A stretch of DNA of 64,000 nucleotides from an uncultured Ruminococcus sp. Lineage in GTDB: Bacteria > Bacillota > Clostridia > Oscillospirales > Acutalibacteraceae. Positions 16,616 to 25,904 of this stretch are shown here, in pieces. Each line of letters begins with the position of its first letter. Position 1 is the stretch's first letter. The stretch covers positions 1 through 64,000 of the forward strand of contig CACWNY010000029.1 in the NCBI GenBank assembly GCA_902762375.1, written 5' to 3'. Position numbers and translations under genes: made by a program. A model generated the notes under the pieces. It saw nothing but the letters and a program-made list of their open reading frames with translations, was not told where the DNA came from and searched no databases.

Positions 16616-18580
16616 ATGGATTTCAAACTACATTCTGATTACCAGCCCACAGGCGACCAGCCTCAAGCGATTGAAACGATTTGCCGTTCGATAGAAGACG
16701 GAAACCGAGAACAGACTTTACTAGGGGTTACAGGTTCAGGAAAGACTTTTACTATGGCGAATATCATTGCCAGAGAAAACCGTCCTACCTTGATATTAGC
16801 TCATAACAAAACCTTAGCCAGTCAGTTATGTAGCGAGTTCAAGACATTTTTCCCTGAAAATGCGGTAGAATATTTTGTATCCTATTATGATTACTACCAG
16901 CCTGAAGCCTATGTTGCCCAGACAGATACCTATATTGAAAAAGACAGTTCGATTAATGACGAAATAGACAAACTCAGACACAGTGCTACACTAGCACTAT
17001 CTGAACGGAGAGATGTTATTATCGTAGCCAGTGTATCTTGCATTTATACATTGGGAGACCCTATTGATTATCGTAAGATGGTAATTTCGTTAAGACCGAA
17101 CATGGAGAAATCCAGAGAAGAACTTTTAGAGAAACTTGTCGAATTACAGTATGAGAGGAACGATATCAATTTTACCCGAAACAAATTCCGTGTGAAAGGT
17201 GATACAGTAGAGATATTTCCTGCCTACAGTGAAAGCACAGCAGTAAGGGTAGAGTTTTTCGGTGATGAGATAGACCGCATTGTGGAACTGAACGCTCTTA
17301 CAGGAGAAGTTATCAGCGAACTCAAACATATAGCCATTTATCCAGCCTCACATTATATTGTACCCTCCGAAAAAATTGAAAAAGCTATTACAGAACTGGA
17401 AGAAGAACTTTCAGTAAGACTGGAATATTTCCGCAAACAAGGAAAACTTTTAGAAGCCCAGCGTATAGAAGAACGCACCCGACACGATATAGAAATGTTA
17501 CAAGAAATCGGTTTTTGTAGTGGGATAGAAAATTATTCAAGGGTACTTGCAGGAAGAGAGGCAGGAGCAACACCTTATACTCTTTTGGATTATTTCCCAA
17601 AAGATTTTCTGTTGTTTATTGATGAATCTCATGTTACCTTACCACAGGTAAGGGGAATGTATGCAGGCGACAGAGCAAGAAAAGAAAATCTTGTCAATTA
17701 TGGTTTCCGTTTACCGTCAGCACTGGATAACCGACCCTTGAATTTTGATGAATTTTACAGTAAAATCAATCAGGTTGTGTTTGTGAGTGCAACTCCTGGA
17801 GATTTTGAAAAAGAACATTCCAAAGTAATTGCCGAACAAGTCATAAGACCAACAGGACTTTTAGACCCTGAAATCTTTGTCAGACCGTCCGAAGGACAGA
17901 TAGATGACCTGGTTACCGAAATCAACCGCAGAACCGCCAAAAAAGAAAGAGTACTGATTACCACACTCACTAAAAAAATGGCAGAAGATTTGACAGATTA
18001 TCTTAAAGCAATGGATATCAAAGTCCGTTATATGCACCATGATATAGACACTGTGGAAAGAATGAAAATCATCAGAGAATTGCGTTTAGGAGAATTTGAT
18101 GTACTTGTCGGAATTAACCTACTCAGAGAAGGACTGGATATTCCCGAAGTATCGTTGGTTGCTATACTGGACGCAGACAAGGCAGGCTTTTTGCGAAGTG
18201 AACGCTCATTAATTCAGACAGTGGGACGAGCTGCCCGAAATGCTAACGGACAGGTTATCCTATATGCTGATGTTGTCACAGAACAGATGGAAAAAGCCAT
18301 CACAGAAACAGAACGCCGAAGAACAATTCAAGATGATTACAATAAAGCCCATAATATTATTCCCAAAACTATTACCAAAAAAGTTTCGGAAATACTGGAA
18401 ATATCCATCAGTAGCGGAGAAGACAGTTTTGACAATAAAGGCAAGCGTCTGACCAAAGAGGAGAAACAGAAATTAATCAACAAACTTACCAAAGAAATGC
18501 AGAATGCAGCGAAGTTACTTGATTTTGAATATGCAGCACATTTAAGGGATAAAATCAAACAGTTAAAAGGAAATAAATAA
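16616..18580 (+). CDS. uvrB: Excinuclease ABC subunit B
   Basis: DNA-damage recognition helicase of nucleotide excision repair, 654 residues. Features: Walker [14 protein letters not shown] (about 40-52), the damage-probing beta hairpin [22 protein letters not shown], the helicase motif [11 protein letters not shown], motif [17 protein letters not shown], and the C-terminal UVR domain ([17 protein letters not shown]) that binds UvrC. GGAGG precedes the ATG. uvrA and uvrC are not in the window. Confidence 0.97.
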   Translation: MDFKLHSDYQPTGDQPQAIETICRSIEDGNREQTLLGVTGSGKTFTMANIIARENRPTLILAHNKTLASQLCSEFKTFFPENAVEYFVSYYDYYQPEAYVAQTDTYIEKDSSINDEIDKLRHSATLALSERRDVIIVASVSCIYTLGDPIDYRKMVISLRPNMEKSREELLEKLVELQYERNDINFTRNKFRVKGDTVEIFPAYSESTAVRVEFFGDEIDRIVELNALTGEVISELKHIAIYPASHYIVPSEKIEKAITELEEELSVRLEYFRKQGKLLEAQRIEERTRHDIEMLQEIGFCSGIENYSRVLAGREAGATPYTLLDYFPKDFLLFIDESHVTLPQVRGMYAGDRARKENLVNYGFRLPSALDNRPLNFDEFYSKINQVVFVSATPGDFEKEHSKVIAEQVIRPTGLLDPEIFVRPSEGQIDDLVTEINRRTAKKERVLITTLTKKMAEDLTDYLKAMDIKVRYMHHDIDTVERMKIIRELRLGEFDVLVGINLLREGLDIPEVSLVAILDADKAGFLRSERSLIQTVGRAARNANGQVILYADVVTEQMEKAITETERRRTIQDDYNKAHNIIPKTITKKVSEILEISISSGEDSFDNKGKRLTKEEKQKLINKLTKEMQNAAKLLDFEYAAHLRDKIKQLKGNK

Positions 18581-18592
18581 GGTGAATGAAAT

Positions 18593-20584
18593 ATGGCGAA
18601 AAAGAAAGCAACCGTTCAGGAATACGGTAACGAAAGTATCACTATTCTTAAAGGAGCGGACAGAGTACGAAAAAGACCTGCTGTTATTTTTGGGTCTGAC
18701 AGTATAGAGGGTTGTCAACATTCTATATTTGAGATTTTGTCGAACTCCATAGACGAAGCAAGAGAGGGTTATGGGAAAGAAATCATCGTTACCCGATATG
18801 AAGACAATTCGGTAGAAATACAGGATTTCGGAAGGGGAATACCCGTTGACTATAACGAAAACGAACAGCGTTATAACTGGGACTTAACCTTTTGTGAACT
18901 GTATGCAGGCGGAAAATACAACAATTCCGAAGGTGAAAATTACGAATACTCCTTAGGACTTAACGGTTTGGGACTTTGTGCGACACAATATGCCTCAGCG
19001 TATATGGACGCAGAAATCAAGCGTGACGGATTTGTCTATACACTTCACTTTGAAAAAGGTGAGAACATCGGCGGATTGCATAAAGAAATTTACAAAAAGA
19101 AAGATACAGGTACAAAAATCAGATGGAAACCTGACAGAGATGTTTTCACAGATATTAATGTCACAGCGGAATTTTTCCGTGACATGATAAAGCGACAGGC
19201 AATCGTCAATGCAGGCGTAAAATTTCTGTTCCGAAATGAGAAAAACGGCAAATTTGAAACGGAAGAATTTCAGTATGTCAACGGTATTACCGACCATGTT
19301 GCCGAACTGATAGGCACACAAGGTCTTACTACAGTACAAAGCTGGAGTGGAGAGAAGATGGCTCGTGACCGTGACGATAAGCCTGAATATAAAACCAAAA
19401 TCAATATTGCCTTTGCTTTTTCCAACCAAATTTCTCTCACAGAATATTATCACAATTCCAGTTGGCTTGAGTACGGCGGAGTTCCCGACAAAGCGTTACG
19501 CAATTCTTTTAAATATATTATCAATCAATATCTCAAAACCAATAATAAATACAACAAGAACGAAAGTCAGATAAAAGATGAAGATGTTCTTGACTGTTTA
19601 GTTGCCGTAGTTTCTTCTTTTTCCAGCGTGACTTCTTACGAAAACCAGACCAAAAAAGCCATTAACAATAAAGGCATACAAGATGTTATGGTAGAGATGT
19701 TCCGCCATAACTTAGAAGTCTACTTTATTGAAAATCCGCTTGACGCGGAGAAAATTGCCAATCAGGTGTTAATCAATAAGAGAAGTCGTGAAAACGCTGA
19801 AAAGACACGCTCCAATTTAAAGAAAAAACTCACCAGTAACATGGATATGACCAACCGTGTTGCCAAATTTGTAGATTGCCGAAGTAAAGATACCTCATTG
19901 AGAGAAGTCTTTATTGTAGAGGGAGATTCCGCTTTGGGAGCGTGTAAACAAGCCCGTGACCCTGATTTTCAGGCAATCATTCCCATAAGAGGAAAAATTC
20001 TGAATTGTCTGAAAGCTGACTATAACAAAATCTTCAAAAGTGAAATCATTACCGATTTAATGAAAGTCTTAGGTTGCGGAGTGCAGGTGACATCAAAGGC
20101 AAATAAGGATTTAGCCAATTTTGATATTAATCTGTTGCGTTGGAATAAAGTCATTATCTGTACAGACGCAGATGTTGACGGATTTCAGATAAGGACACTC
20201 TTACTCACCATGATATACCGTCTGACCCCAGCCTTGATTGAAGCAGGAAAAGTATTTATTGCCGAATCTCCGTTATATGAAATCACCACGAAAAAGAATG
20301 TTTACTTTGCCTATACCGAACAGGAAAAGGAAAAATTCATTAAGAAAATAGGCAAAGAAAAATTTACGATACAGCGTTCCAAAGGACTTGGTGAAAATGA
20401 ACCCGATATGATGAACCTTACCACGATGAATCCTTCAACCAGACGGCTTATCGAAGTTATGCCTGATGATGCACAGAAAACAGCAGAAATCTTTGATATT
20501 CTTTTGGGAGATAATCTTGCAGGGAGAAAGCAATATATCGTCGAACACGGTGCCGAGTATACAGACGAACTTGACCTTAGTTAA
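18593..20584 (+). CDS. Type IIA DNA topoisomerase, B subunit (divergent ParE/GyrB)
   Basis: ATPase and TOPRIM subunit, 663 residues. GHKL ATPase motifs: EILSNSIDEA (about 47-56), DFGRGIP (78-84) and GLNGLGLC (122-129). TOPRIM motifs: VEGDSALGACKQ (442-453, Glu443) and CTDADVDGFQIRT (523-535). Canonical GyrB has VEGDSAGGSAKQ and DADVDGSHIRT, so this is a divergent, clostridial-type second topoisomerase. The matching A subunit lies 0.9 kb downstream with a Nudix gene and repeats between. The TAA stop is shared with the edge of a repeat. Confidence 0.88.
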   Translation: MAKKKATVQEYGNESITILKGADRVRKRPAVIFGSDSIEGCQHSIFEILSNSIDEAREGYGKEIIVTRYEDNSVEIQDFGRGIPVDYNENEQRYNWDLTFCELYAGGKYNNSEGENYEYSLGLNGLGLCATQYASAYMDAEIKRDGFVYTLHFEKGENIGGLHKEIYKKKDTGTKIRWKPDRDVFTDINVTAEFFRDMIKRQAIVNAGVKFLFRNEKNGKFETEEFQYVNGITDHVAELIGTQGLTTVQSWSGEKMARDRDDKPEYKTKINIAFAFSNQISLTEYYHNSSWLEYGGVPDKALRNSFKYIINQYLKTNNKYNKNESQIKDEDVLDCLVAVVSSFSSVTSYENQTKKAINNKGIQDVMVEMFRHNLEVYFIENPLDAEKIANQVLINKRSRENAEKTRSNLKKKLTSNMDMTNRVAKFVDCRSKDTSLREVFIVEGDSALGACKQARDPDFQAIIPIRGKILNCLKADYNKIFKSEIITDLMKVLGCGVQVTSKANKDLANFDINLLRWNKVIICTDADVDGFQIRTLLLTMIYRLTPALIEAGKVFIAESPLYEITTKKNVYFAYTEQEKEKFIKKIGKEKFTIQRSKGLGENEPDMMNLTTMNPSTRRLIEVMPDDAQKTAEIFDILLGDNLAGRKQYIVEHGAEYTDELDLS

Positions 20585-20830
20585 GGGCATTGCCCTTAAC
20601 AACACAAACAGGGGCTTTGCCCCTGAACCCCAATGTCATCAACTTAGAGCTTATCCGTAAAATAAATTGGTAATCCAAAACAGATTTTTAACGAAAAAAT
20701 ATTTTGAAAAACAATATGAGTTGATATCATTATTTGTGGAATTTATGTTCGGAATGACACTCTTAAGTTGATGACATTGCCCTGAACCCCACAAGCCTTT
20801 GAAAAGGCTTGACCTAAACTTTAAGTGAGA
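20581..20830. repeat. Modular palindromic repeat, copy 6 (split by a MITE)
   Basis: Begins on the topoisomerase stop codon (TTAAGGGCATTGCCCTTAA), then GGGGCTTTGCCCCTGAACCC. After the MITE it resumes with CCCTGAACCCCACAAGCC and an AAGCCTTTGAAAAGGCTT hairpin. Confidence 0.88.
20631..20779. mobile_element. MITE copy 2 (149 bp)
   Basis: Ends CAATGTCATCAACTTA (20631-20646) and CTTAAGTTGATGACATTG (20762-20779) match MITE copy 1. They are flanked by exact 10-bp direct repeats CCCTGAACCC (20621-20630 and 20780-20789). The left interior holds TTAGAGCTTATCCGTAAA, nearly identical to the end of the IS5-type element at 2018. No coding frame. Confidence 0.85.
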
Positions 20831-20869
20831 ATTTGCAACAGTAAATTTTCGTTAAAGGAGTTTTTATAA

Positions 20870-21313
20870 ATGTTATCCCCAGACAATTTTATACCGATAA
20901 AATTTTACGATAATCTCACAAAGCAACAACTACAAAATGAAAACACGGTAAAATATGCAGTTATTATAGCCAGATATCAGGATAAGTTTGTGTTTTGTCA
21001 GCACAAAGACCGTAGCACTTACGAACTTCCGGGCGGACACCGTGAACATGGAGAAACCATCTTTGAAACCGCCCAAAGAGAACTGTACGAAGAAACAGGA
21101 GCAACACAATTTACTCTTACTCCCATATGCGGTTATAAGGTAGAAGATTACGGTGTTCTGTACTATGCAGAAATTTCAACTTTGGAAGAAAATTTATCCC
21201 ACGAAATTCAGAAAATCCAGTTATTTTCCAAAATTCCCGAAGAACTTACTTACCCTTATATTCACCCTTTTTTACTTATAGAAGCCAGAAGAAGAAATTT
21301 TATCAAATTCTAA
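20870..21313 (+). CDS. Nudix hydrolase
   Basis: 147 residues, starting at ATG behind AAAGGAG. The Nudix box is G-HREHG-E-TIFETAQ-RELYEETGA (about 55-77), intact, preceded by YELPGGH. It resembles small MutT/NUDIX proteins of Firmicutes. The substrate is unknown. It is the third Nudix gene in the window, and it sits between the two topoisomerase subunit genes. Confidence 0.85.
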   Translation: MLSPDNFIPIKFYDNLTKQQLQNENTVKYAVIIARYQDKFVFCQHKDRSTYELPGGHREHGETIFETAQRELYEETGATQFTLTPICGYKVEDYGVLYYAEISTLEENLSHEIQKIQLFSKIPEELTYPYIHPFLLIEARRRNFIKF

Positions 21314-21322
21314 ATCATATCC

Positions 21323-21431
21323 TCGAACGGAGTGAGCCATAAAAGTTTTTTGTCCACTTTTTTTCAAAAAAGTGGGCAGGATTTTTAAGGGCGGCAGCCC
21401 TTAAACAGGGGTTCGGGGACAGCGTCCCCGA
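21323..21431. repeat. Modular palindromic repeat, copy 7
   Basis: CGAACGGAGTGAGCCATAAAAG, then TCCACTTTTTTTCAAAAAAGTGG, TTAAGGGCGGCAGCCCTTAA and TCGGGGACAGCGTCCCCGA. It leads directly into the topoisomerase A-subunit gene. Confidence 0.88.
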
Positions 21432-21466
21432 TTGACAAAAAATTGAAAGACGGTGTAAAAAGTATT

Positions 21467-23707
21467 ATGCCACCAAGAAAGAGCAACAAACCTAAAACAT
21501 CTGTACCGACAATGAAAGGTATTATTGACGGTGCAGGAGAAGTCGTACAACAGAAAATAGCTACTACCATAGAAGAAAACTATATGCCTTATGCCATGAG
21601 CGTTATTTTGAGCCGAGCAATTCCCGAAATAGACGGCTTTAAACCTAGTCATCGAAAATTGCTTTACACAATGTATAAAATGGGATTGCTTAGCGGTTCA
21701 AGAACGAAGTCCGCCAACATTGTCGGACAGACTATGCGTCTTAATCCGCACGGTGACAGTGCCATATATGATACAATGGTACGATTAAGTCGTGGGTATG
21801 AGGCACTCTTACACCCTTATGTTGATTCTAAGGGAAATTTCGGTAAATTTTACAGTCGTGATATGGCGTGGGCAGCGTCAAGATATACTGAAGCAAAACT
21901 TGATGTGATTTGCAACGAACTTTTCAGAGATATCGACAAAGATACCGTTGACTTTGTAGACAACTATGACAATACCATGAAAGAACCTACACTTTTGCCT
22001 GCAACCTATCCATCAGTCTTAGTCAACGCCAATACAGGTATTGCAGTAGGTATGGCAAGTTCGATATGTTCTTTCAACCTGAAAGAAATATGCGATACCA
22101 CCATTGCCCTAATCAAAGACAGCAAGCACAATATTTCCGAAACCTTGCCAGCTCCTGATTTTTCAGGAGGAGGACAGATAGTCTATGATAAGAAAACCTT
22201 TGACGATATTTACGAAACAGGTAAGGGCAGTTTCAAAATGCGTTCAAGATATTCCTATGACAAAACCGCCAACTGTATTGATATTACCGACATTCCCCAG
22301 TCCACCACAGGAGAAGCTATCATTGAAAAAATCATTGATTTAGTCAAGACAGGCAAACTTAAAGAAATATCCGATGTGCGTGACGAAACAGGACTGGACG
22401 GGTTGAAACTTACGATAGATTTGAAAAGAGGCACAGACCCCGACAAACTCATGCTGAAACTCTACAAGATGACACCTCTTGAGGACAGTTACAGTTGTAA
22501 TTTCAACATTCTAGTTGGTGGTGTACCAAAAGTCATGGGTATACGGGAGATTTTACAGGAATGGATAGCATTTCGAACGGAGTGTGTCAGACGGAGAACT
22601 GTATTTGAACTCAATAAGAAAAAGGACAAATTACACTTACTCAAAGGTTTGCAAGCCATTCTTACTGATATCGACAAAGCCATCAAAATCATTCGGGAAA
22701 CGCAGGAAGAAAATGAGGTTATTCCCAATCTGATGATAGGTTTCGGCATAGATGAAATACAGGCGGAATATGTAGCCGAAATCAAATTACGACATCTTAA
22801 CCGAGAATATATTCTCAAACGAACTGAAGAAATACAAGCCTTAGAAAAGGACATTGCTGAGTTAGAAAGCATTGTTGCCGACAATCGAAAAATACGAAAA
22901 ATTATCATCAAAGAACTTACCGAAGTTGGCAAGAAGTACGGACAACCCCGAAAAAGTATGTTGATTTACGCAGACGAAATCAAGTACGCTGAAGATACAG
23001 AAGAAGAAATTCCCGATTATCCTGTCAACATATTCTTTACCAGAGAGGGATATTTCAAAAAAATTACGCCTCAGTCTTTGCGAATGAGCGGAGAGCAGAA
23101 GTTAAAAGAAGGCGACAGTATCCGTTTCAGTGCGGAAACGACCAATTCCGCCGAACTATTATTTTTTACCGACAAAGCACAGGTCTACAAAGCTAAACTG
23201 AACGACTTCAAAGAAACCAAAGCGAGTGTATTTGGTGACTATGTACCCGCAAAACTTTCTATGGACGATGACGAAAGAGCGTTGTTTGTTGTGCTGACCA
23301 AAGACTACAAAGGTACTATGCTATTTGCCTTTGAGAACGGAAAGGTTGCCAAAATTCCGCTTTCGGCATACGAAACAAAGACCAATCGTAAAAAACTTAC
23401 AGGAGCGTACAGCGACAAATCACCGCTTGCCGACATTGTGTGTATCGAAAATGACTGTGAGATTGTAGTAACATCAAACAGTGGCAGAGTACTGCTTTTC
23501 CATACAGGAATGTTGACAGAGAAATCCTCACGGACAACCATAGGCGTAAATGTACTGACATTAAAGAAAAACCAACGCTTAGTCAAAGCCGAAATCTATG
23601 TTGACGGACGGTTTACCAGACCTGACAGATACCGTACCAAAAACATTCCAGCTATGGGAATGACCCTTTCTGCCAGTGATAAGGCAGAACAGTTAAGTTT
23701 ATTGTAA
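21467..23707 (+). CDS. Type IIA DNA topoisomerase, A subunit (divergent ParC/GyrA)
   Basis: DNA-cleaving subunit, 746 residues from ATG 21467 (a TTG lies 24 nt upstream). Features: PYAMSVILSRAIPEIDGFKP (about 41-60), GQTMRLNPHGDSAIYDT and the catalytic Tyr140 in AASRYTEAKL. A coiled-coil arm (about 370-480) and a reduced C-terminal beta domain with degenerate blades (VFFTREGYFKKI-type NIFFTREGYFKKI, VVTSNSGRVLLFHTG) follow. It pairs with the divergent B subunit at 18593. Gyrase or topo IV activity cannot be decided by eye. No clear ribosome site is visible behind the repeat. Confidence 0.88.
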   Translation: MPPRKSNKPKTSVPTMKGIIDGAGEVVQQKIATTIEENYMPYAMSVILSRAIPEIDGFKPSHRKLLYTMYKMGLLSGSRTKSANIVGQTMRLNPHGDSAIYDTMVRLSRGYEALLHPYVDSKGNFGKFYSRDMAWAASRYTEAKLDVICNELFRDIDKDTVDFVDNYDNTMKEPTLLPATYPSVLVNANTGIAVGMASSICSFNLKEICDTTIALIKDSKHNISETLPAPDFSGGGQIVYDKKTFDDIYETGKGSFKMRSRYSYDKTANCIDITDIPQSTTGEAIIEKIIDLVKTGKLKEISDVRDETGLDGLKLTIDLKRGTDPDKLMLKLYKMTPLEDSYSCNFNILVGGVPKVMGIREILQEWIAFRTECVRRRTVFELNKKKDKLHLLKGLQAILTDIDKAIKIIRETQEENEVIPNLMIGFGIDEIQAEYVAEIKLRHLNREYILKRTEEIQALEKDIAELESIVADNRKIRKIIIKELTEVGKKYGQPRKSMLIYADEIKYAEDTEEEIPDYPVNIFFTREGYFKKITPQSLRMSGEQKLKEGDSIRFSAETTNSAELLFFTDKAQVYKAKLNDFKETKASVFGDYVPAKLSMDDDERALFVVLTKDYKGTMLFAFENGKVAKIPLSAYETKTNRKKLTGAYSDKSPLADIVCIENDCEIVVTSNSGRVLLFHTGMLTEKSSRTTIGVNVLTLKKNQRLVKAEIYVDGRFTRPDRYRTKNIPAMGMTLSASDKAEQLSLL

Positions 23708-23713
23708 AAATTT

Positions 23714-23925
23714 CCACCTGAGCGGTTGGCATTATTTTCTAAAATGCGTAATGATAAAAAATAACTTAAAGCTATGATAATTAAAAGTTTTTGTCGAACT
23801 TTTTTCAAAAAGTTCGTGGGGTCAAGGGGTGAAACCCCTTGTAGGATTTTAAAGGGCGAAGCCCTTTAATGGATAAAAATTTAAAACAAAATTTGCTAAA
23901 GCAAATTTTGACCATAAATCAGTTG
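23714..23925. repeat. Modular palindromic repeat, copy 8
   Basis: Starts CCACCTGAGCGGTTGG. It contains an AACTTTTTTCAAAAAGTT hairpin, AAGGGGTGAAACCCCTT, TTAAAGGGCGAAGCCCTTTAA and CAAAATTTGCTAAAGCAAATTTTG. The right terminal motif is decayed. Confidence 0.88.
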
Positions 23926-24016
23926 GAAAAATTTTAACGGAATACTTGTCAAACAAATCTATTTATGTTAAGATAAACACTGATACTTTATGACATTACG
24001 GAAAGGTGGTAAGGGA

Positions 24017-24265
24017 ATGTTAGTAGTAGACTATATCATCGGAGCATTTTTAATTATCTTTGCAATCATCATGATATTTGTTGTTATTCTTCAGGAAGGC
24101 AATTCCAAAGGAATAGGCGTTGTTACAGGCGGAGCAGATACCTTTTTGTCAAAGAACAAGGCAAGAACACTCAACAGCAAGTTAGCTCGCTGGACAAAAG
24201 TTTTAGCTATCGGATTTGCATTACTTGTCGTAGCCATCAACATTGTAGACCATTTTATGCACTGA
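24017..24265 (+). CDS. secG: Protein translocase subunit SecG
   Basis: 82 residues from ATG 24017 with AAAGGTGG upstream (the frame opens at 23990). Two transmembrane helices (about 4-22 and 58-76) flank the conserved LQEGNSKGIGVVTGGADTF loop, the hallmark of SecG. It is part of the SecYEG channel. Single-gene unit with its own terminator. Confidence 0.92.
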   Translation: MLVVDYIIGAFLIIFAIIMIFVVILQEGNSKGIGVVTGGADTFLSKNKARTLNSKLARWTKVLAIGFALLVVAINIVDHFMH

Positions 24266-24277
24266 TATTTGCCAGAT

Positions 24278-24309
24278 AACGGCGGAGAAATTTCTCTGCC
24301 GTTGTTTTT
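24278..24309 (+). terminator. secG terminator
   Basis: AACGGCGGAGAAATTTCTCTGCCGTT hairpin (given as its two 13-nt arms: AACGGCGGAGAAA and TTTCTCTGCCGTT) followed by GTTTTTA. Confidence 0.9.
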
Positions 24310-24335
24310 ATAGGCGAAAAAATGCGTAATTCGTC

Positions 24336-24456
24336 ATGATAAAAAGCAACCCGTAGCTATGACAATTAAAAGTTTTTGTCCACTTTTTTCAAAAAGTGGG
24401 CAGGGTCAAGGGGCGGCAGCCCCTTGTGGGATTTTAAAGGGCAAAGCCCTTAAAAT
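24336..24456. repeat. Modular palindromic repeat, copy 9
   Basis: Contains GACAATTAAAAG, a CCACTTTTTTCAAAAAGTGG hairpin, AAGGGGCGGCAGCCCCTT and AAAGGGCAAAGCCCTTAA. It ends 13 bp before the infC promoter. Confidence 0.85.
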
Positions 24457-24468
24457 TCCTGTAAATCC

Positions 24469-24497
24469 TTGACAATCCTTGGCATCTATGCTATAAT
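24469..24497 (+). promoter_or_regulatory. infC-rpmI-rplT promoter
   Basis: TTGACA (24469-24474), a 17-bp spacer, and TATAAT (24492-24497), a consensus sigma-A promoter. The expected start near 24504 gives a leader of about 170 nt. Confidence 0.85.
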
Positions 24498-24504
24498 CCC
24501 CTAA

Positions 24505-24650
24505 GAAAATAAAGAAAGGCAGATAACCTTTCACCTATGGAGTACCGTCTTGCATAGGTCAATGAGTGATTTTAAGTACATACGCTTTGTGTATGTTACC
24601 TTGTGTTGCTATGCGGACGGAAGATATCTGTCTGCATTTTATTTTTGGAT
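24505..24650 (+). promoter_or_regulatory. Attenuator-like leader of infC-rpmI-rplT
   Basis: The leader shows successive hairpins: AAAGG/CCTTT (24515-24531), ACCTATG/CATAGGT (24533-24559), GTACATAC/GTATGTTAC (about 24576-24598), and ATGCGGAC/GTCTGCAT (24611-24637). The last is followed by TTTTATTTTT, a terminator-like structure before infC. Firmicute infC operons are commonly controlled by a leader that senses ribosomal protein L20; this is probably that type, but pairing was only checked by eye. Confidence 0.65.
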
Positions 24651-24672
24651 TAATTTTTGGAGGTGCTTAACC

Positions 24673-25191
24673 ATTAGCAACAAGGAACTACAGATTAATG
24701 ACGAAATTCGAGATAAAGAGGTCAGAGTAATCAACTCAGACGGTTCACAGCTTGGAATGATGTCAGCGTCAAAAGCGTTACAGATAGCCGAATCTCAGAA
24801 TATGGATTTAGTAAAGATTGCACCGCAGGCGAAACCGCCCGTATGCAAGATTATGGATTACGGAAAATACCGTTTTGAACAGGCAAAGAGAGAAAAAGAG
24901 GCAAAGAAAAATCAGCGTATCATAGATATCAAAGAAATCCGACTTTCCTTGAATATAGATACCCACGATTTCAATACCAAAGTGAACCAGGCGACAAAAT
25001 TTATCAAAAGTGGCGACAAGGTAAAAGTATCCATAAAGTTCAGAGGACGAGAGATGGGACATCCCGAAATCGGCAAGGAAAATATGGACAGATTTGCATT
25101 GGCTATGCAAGAAATAGCCGTTGTAGAAAAACCCGCCAAACTTGAAGGACGCAATATGATTATGTTCCTGGCTCCAAAAAACAGTAAGTAA
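24673..25191 (+). CDS. infC: Translation initiation factor IF-3
   Basis: 172 residues starting at the rare codon ATT (24673), 9 nt after GGAGG. The conserved N-terminus [19 protein letters not shown] begins here, and the upstream frame to 24550 lies in the structured leader. Typical motifs are [20 protein letters not shown] (about 60-79) and the C-terminal [12 protein letters not shown]. An AUU start is the classic basis of IF-3 autoregulation. First gene of infC-rpmI-rplT. Confidence 0.95.
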   Translation: MSNKELQINDEIRDKEVRVINSDGSQLGMMSASKALQIAESQNMDLVKIAPQAKPPVCKIMDYGKYRFEQAKREKEAKKNQRIIDIKEIRLSLNIDTHDFNTKVNQATKFIKSGDKVKVSIKFRGREMGHPEIGKENMDRFALAMQEIAVVEKPAKLEGRNMIMFLAPKNSK

Positions 25192-25217
25192 TCAGGCAAA
25201 TCAAGGAGGAAAAAATT

Positions 25218-25415
25218 ATGCCAAAGATAAAGACCCACAGTGGTGCAAAAAAGCGTTTCAAATTATCCAAGAACGGAAAAGTAATCAGAGCCCACGCTAA
25301 TAAAAGTCACATTCTCAATAAGAAGACCAGAAAGCGTAAAAGAGGATTAAGACAGACAGTCGCTGCGGACAAGACAAATGTAGCACAGCTTAAGAGATTA
25401 ATCCCTTATAAATAA
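25218..25415 (+). CDS. rpmI: 50S ribosomal protein L35
   Basis: 65 residues, very basic: [20 protein letters not shown] through [13 protein letters not shown]. Classic L35. AAGGAGG precedes the ATG. It lies between infC and rplT. Confidence 0.97.
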   Translation: MPKIKTHSGAKKRFKLSKNGKVIRAHANKSHILNKKTRKRKRGLRQTVAADKTNVAQLKRLIPYK

Positions 25416-25468
25416 TCATCAACTCAGCGTATAATTATTTTGAATAACAATCTCACGGAGGTAGAGGA

Positions 25469-25819
25469 ATGGCTCGTGTAAAAGGTGCGATGATGACTCG
25501 CAAAAGAAGAAAGAAAGTATTAAAACTGGCAAAAGGCTATTGGGGAGCAAAGAGTAAGCACTTTAAGATGGCAAAACAGGCCGTCATGAAGAGCGGAAAC
25601 TATGCCTATATCGGACGCAAGCAGAGAAAGAGAGATTTCAGAAGATTGTGGATTACCAGAATTTCAGCAGCTTGTAAGATGAACGGAACAAACTATTCAA
25701 CATTTATGAATGGACTTAAGAAAGCAAACATTACCCTTAACAGAAAAATGCTTTCTGAAATTGCAATAGCAGACCCTCAGGCATTCACAAAGTTAGTTGA
25801 GCAGGCAAAGAACGCTTAA
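25469..25819 (+). CDS. rplT: 50S ribosomal protein L20
   Basis: 116 residues: [40 protein letters not shown] and [19 protein letters not shown]. Assembly protein for the 50S subunit and the likely repressor acting on the leader of this operon. ACGGAGGT precedes the ATG; a strong terminator follows. Confidence 0.97.
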   Translation: MARVKGAMMTRKRRKKVLKLAKGYWGAKSKHFKMAKQAVMKSGNYAYIGRKQRKRDFRRLWITRISAACKMNGTNYSTFMNGLKKANITLNRKMLSEIAIADPQAFTKLVEQAKNA

Positions 25820-25840
25820 AGAGAAAGAAAAATTTTGTCA

Positions 25841-25878
25841 TTGCGTTTGGGAGAAGAACCTCTCAAACGCAATTTTTT
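25841..25878 (+). terminator. rplT terminator
   Basis: TTGCGTTTGGGAG pairs with CTCTCAAACGCAA and is followed by TTTTTTC. Confidence 0.9.
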
Positions 25879-25904
25879 CAGAACACAAAAAGGAAAGTGC
25901 AGTC

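Noticed and set aside
7469..21313. The three Nudix genes as one duplicated family
   Set aside because: Lengths, flanking domains (one has a zinc ribbon) and sequences outside the Nudix box differ too much.
24550..24672. ATG 24550 as the infC start
   Set aside because: It would translate the structured leader; the family N-terminus and GGAGG point to ATT 24673.
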